Shown here piece after piece: positions 40,059 to 41,232 of a DNA stretch of 41,232 nt; within the stretch, counting starts at the first letter, position 1, and each line of letters begins with the position of its first letter. This DNA comes from Candidatus Pacearchaeota archaeon. Its GTDB lineage: Archaea; Nanoarchaeota; Nanoarchaeia; Pacearchaeales; GW2011-AR1. Below the pieces are notes generated by a model. It was given only the letters and a program-made list of their open reading frames with translations, did not search any database and was not told the DNA's origin. The position numbers and the translations under genes are program-made. Where the stretch lies: positions 27,875 through 69,106 of the forward strand of contig JALOBN010000006.1 in NCBI GenBank assembly GCA_023228245.1, given 5' to 3'.

Positions 40059-41214
40059 CTAATCCACCTACCTTAAATCTCAGCACCCCGTCACGAGGCA
40101 CCTTCTTATTAGCGTCATAGAACTTGTCTATGCGCGCTTCAATCGCCTTATCTCTCTTCTTCATCGATACTTCGTAGCTGTATTGTGCTGAAGCGCCTTT
40201 GGGGTACTTGTGCACAGCCACCGTCGCCGAGACACCGATCTTCTTGACGTATGCAGTGAGCACCTGAGCAAAGTTGCTTGCTTTGGGAGGAGATCGCTTC
40301 TTTACGGTGGATTTCTTTGGTGCTGGGTTTTTCGGTGCGGGCTTCGGTGCAACCAATCTCTTCGGCGTGGCTTTCTTCTTAACAATCGCAATCGGTGTCT
40401 TCTCTTCCTTACTAAATCTTCGCCGAATGCGATCTTTGCCCTTGCTCAGCGCTGCAATCTTCTTCTCCAGTGCTTTAACCGTCTTATCCCGGTCTGATGC
40501 CTTCCCGGTATAGTGACCTAGAATAGTGATCTGACGTAGGCGCTTTGCGAGCAATAATTGCAGCTCGTCCATCCTGCGGAACTTGTCTTGGTCAGAACGA
40601 GGCGCTGAGCGAGGCGGGGCGGTGGCGCGTGCCTTCTTACTCTTCCCCCTGATCTCCGCCACCATTGCAATTGTGTCCAGGTCTTGCTGGGGGCTGTCCT
40701 TGCCCTTAACGTTGTGCTTCTTGGCTCTCTCCGCGTACTTGGCCTTTGCCGCTGCTCTGCGGGCCGCTAGGGGCATCCAGTACTCTTCGTCGTCCTCCTC
40801 CTCGTCACCTATCATGTGGTAGGTCTTGCCTCTAATGGCTTCACCCATGGTGTTGGTAGGAGCCTTCTCCCCAGCTTTGACGAATCCACCTCCCCGCACC
40901 GCTCCCGCGCCGGTAACCCGGTTGAGCCGTCTGAGAGCATCGGCCCGCTCAAAAGAGTCAATAACATCATCAGAATACTCGCCGCTGTACACCCACTCGT
41001 TTTTGGTGGTCGGAACGGTGGTGATAGGCACCGCTTTGCCTCCGGTGAATTGTACAGACTGCCGCGCTTGCCCCGATATGTTCACCTTCTCAAGTTCCAC
41101 TTTCACTGACTTAGGTGATCCTCTGGGATGCCTGACAGTGAGCACCCCTGCTCTCTTCCCGGTGGCCTGGAAGGTGATAGACGGACGATCGATGCCGTGG
41201 ACCATGGGACCCAC
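40048..41214 (-). CDS. Large basic low-complexity protein
   Basis: This 388-residue product starts at GTG 41214, directly after the upstream stop; ATG 41205 is also possible. The N-terminal ~120 residues include strands (AGVLTVRHPRGSPKSVKVEL). A charged helical middle (RRAAAKAKYAERAKKH) leads into a Lys/Pro/Ala-rich stretch (KPAPKNPAPKKSTVKKRSP), and a folded C-terminal domain ends the protein (VAVHKYPKGASAQYSYEVSM...VLRFKVGG). The layout is like histone-H1-type or internal virion DNA-binding proteins. It is followed by four very basic small genes, so this operon may encode the genome-associated proteins. Confidence 0.62.
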   Translation of the reverse strand: MGPMVHGIDRPSITFQATGKRAGVLTVRHPRGSPKSVKVELEKVNISGQARQSVQFTGGKAVPITTVPTTKNEWVYSGEYSDDVIDSFERADALRRLNRVTGAGAVRGGGFVKAGEKAPTNTMGEAIRGKTYHMIGDEEEDDEEYWMPLAARRAAAKAKYAERAKKHNVKGKDSPQQDLDTIAMVAEIRGKSKKARATAPPRSAPRSDQDKFRRMDELQLLLAKRLRQITILGHYTGKASDRDKTVKALEKKIAALSKGKDRIRRRFSKEEKTPIAIVKKKATPKRLVAPKPAPKNPAPKKSTVKKRSPPKASNFAQVLTAYVKKIGVSATVAVHKYPKGASAQYSYEVSMKKRDKAIEARIDKFYDANKKVPRDGVLRFKVGGLGGA

Positions 41215-41232
41215 TTACCGCTTCTTCTTCTT
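41215..41232 (-). CDS. C-terminal end of a gene cut by the window edge
   Basis: On the minus strand the last codons before the stop TAA (41215-41217) read KKKKR. This basic tail is like those of the other genes in this operon. Only six codons, including the stop, are visible. Confidence 0.45.
   Translation of the reverse strand, partial: KKKKR

Noticed and set aside
1..41232. Circular genome joining the two window edges
   Set aside because: A minus-strand frame can be read across the join, but it resembles no protein and there is no edge repeat to support circularity.
1..41232. CRISPR arrays, tRNA or rRNA genes
   Set aside because: No regularly spaced repeats with unique spacers and no tRNA or rRNA features seen by eye.

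Overview
This window looks like most of the genome of an archaeal virus or a closely related provirus. Both edges cut through genes, so the element is incomplete. The case for an archaeal host rests on TATA boxes 24-29 nt upstream of several start codons (leaderless genes), mixed with GGAGG/GGTGAT ribosome binding sites inside tightly packed operons. The best viral hallmark is a 244-residue FtsK/HerA-type ATPase at 36981-37715 with the Walker A, Walker B and glutamine motifs of A32-like genome-packaging ATPases. I see no terminase, portal, tail tube or tape measure, no DNA polymerase, integrase or tRNA. With more than fifteen very small single-span membrane proteins, this fits a tailless, membrane-containing icosahedral virus of the PRD1/adenovirus-like type. 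That is inference. The host is probably euryarchaeal (methanogen or ANME-like), but nothing in the sequence proves it.

Layout. (1) 1-1934, plus strand: small unknown genes and a GT4-type glycosyltransferase. (2) 12144 down to 1938, minus strand: one operon from a strong TATA promoter. It begins with the best major capsid candidate, then two paralogous 138/141-residue beta-rich proteins, other small structural candidates, and ends in a receptor-binding module: two beta-helix proteins (one behind a long collagen-like GATGPT region), a LamG-like protein, and a C-type-lectin-like protein whose C-terminus looks like the variable region of a diversity-generating retroelement. (3) 12270-17637, plus strand: small basic paralogs, membrane proteins, two large ectodomain proteins with C-terminal anchors, and an Asp-box beta-propeller. 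(4) 17702-22720: a 5019-bp AT-rich transposon. (5) 34321 down to 22721: a cassette of small membrane-anchored and low-complexity proteins, including a clan-CD-like protease, a triplicated FGENAFP family and a NUMOD3/HNH endonuclease. (6) 34436-38284, plus strand: zinc-ribbon and coiled-coil proteins and the packaging ATPase. (7) 41232 down to 38281, minus strand: short, very basic proteins.

The most informative event is the transposon. It has 15-bp terminal inverted repeats and an exact 9-bp target duplication. It carries a SWIM-finger DDE transposase and a three-gene restriction-modification operon: an AbrB-like regulator, a fused PD-(D/E)XK nuclease/N6-adenine methyltransferase of BcgI-like type, and a specificity subunit with duplicated target-recognition halves. 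It inserted into a lipoprotein-type transglutaminase-like gene. Removing the element and one duplication copy restores an open reading frame across the junction. The viral chromosome is therefore carrying a host-type restriction system as cargo.
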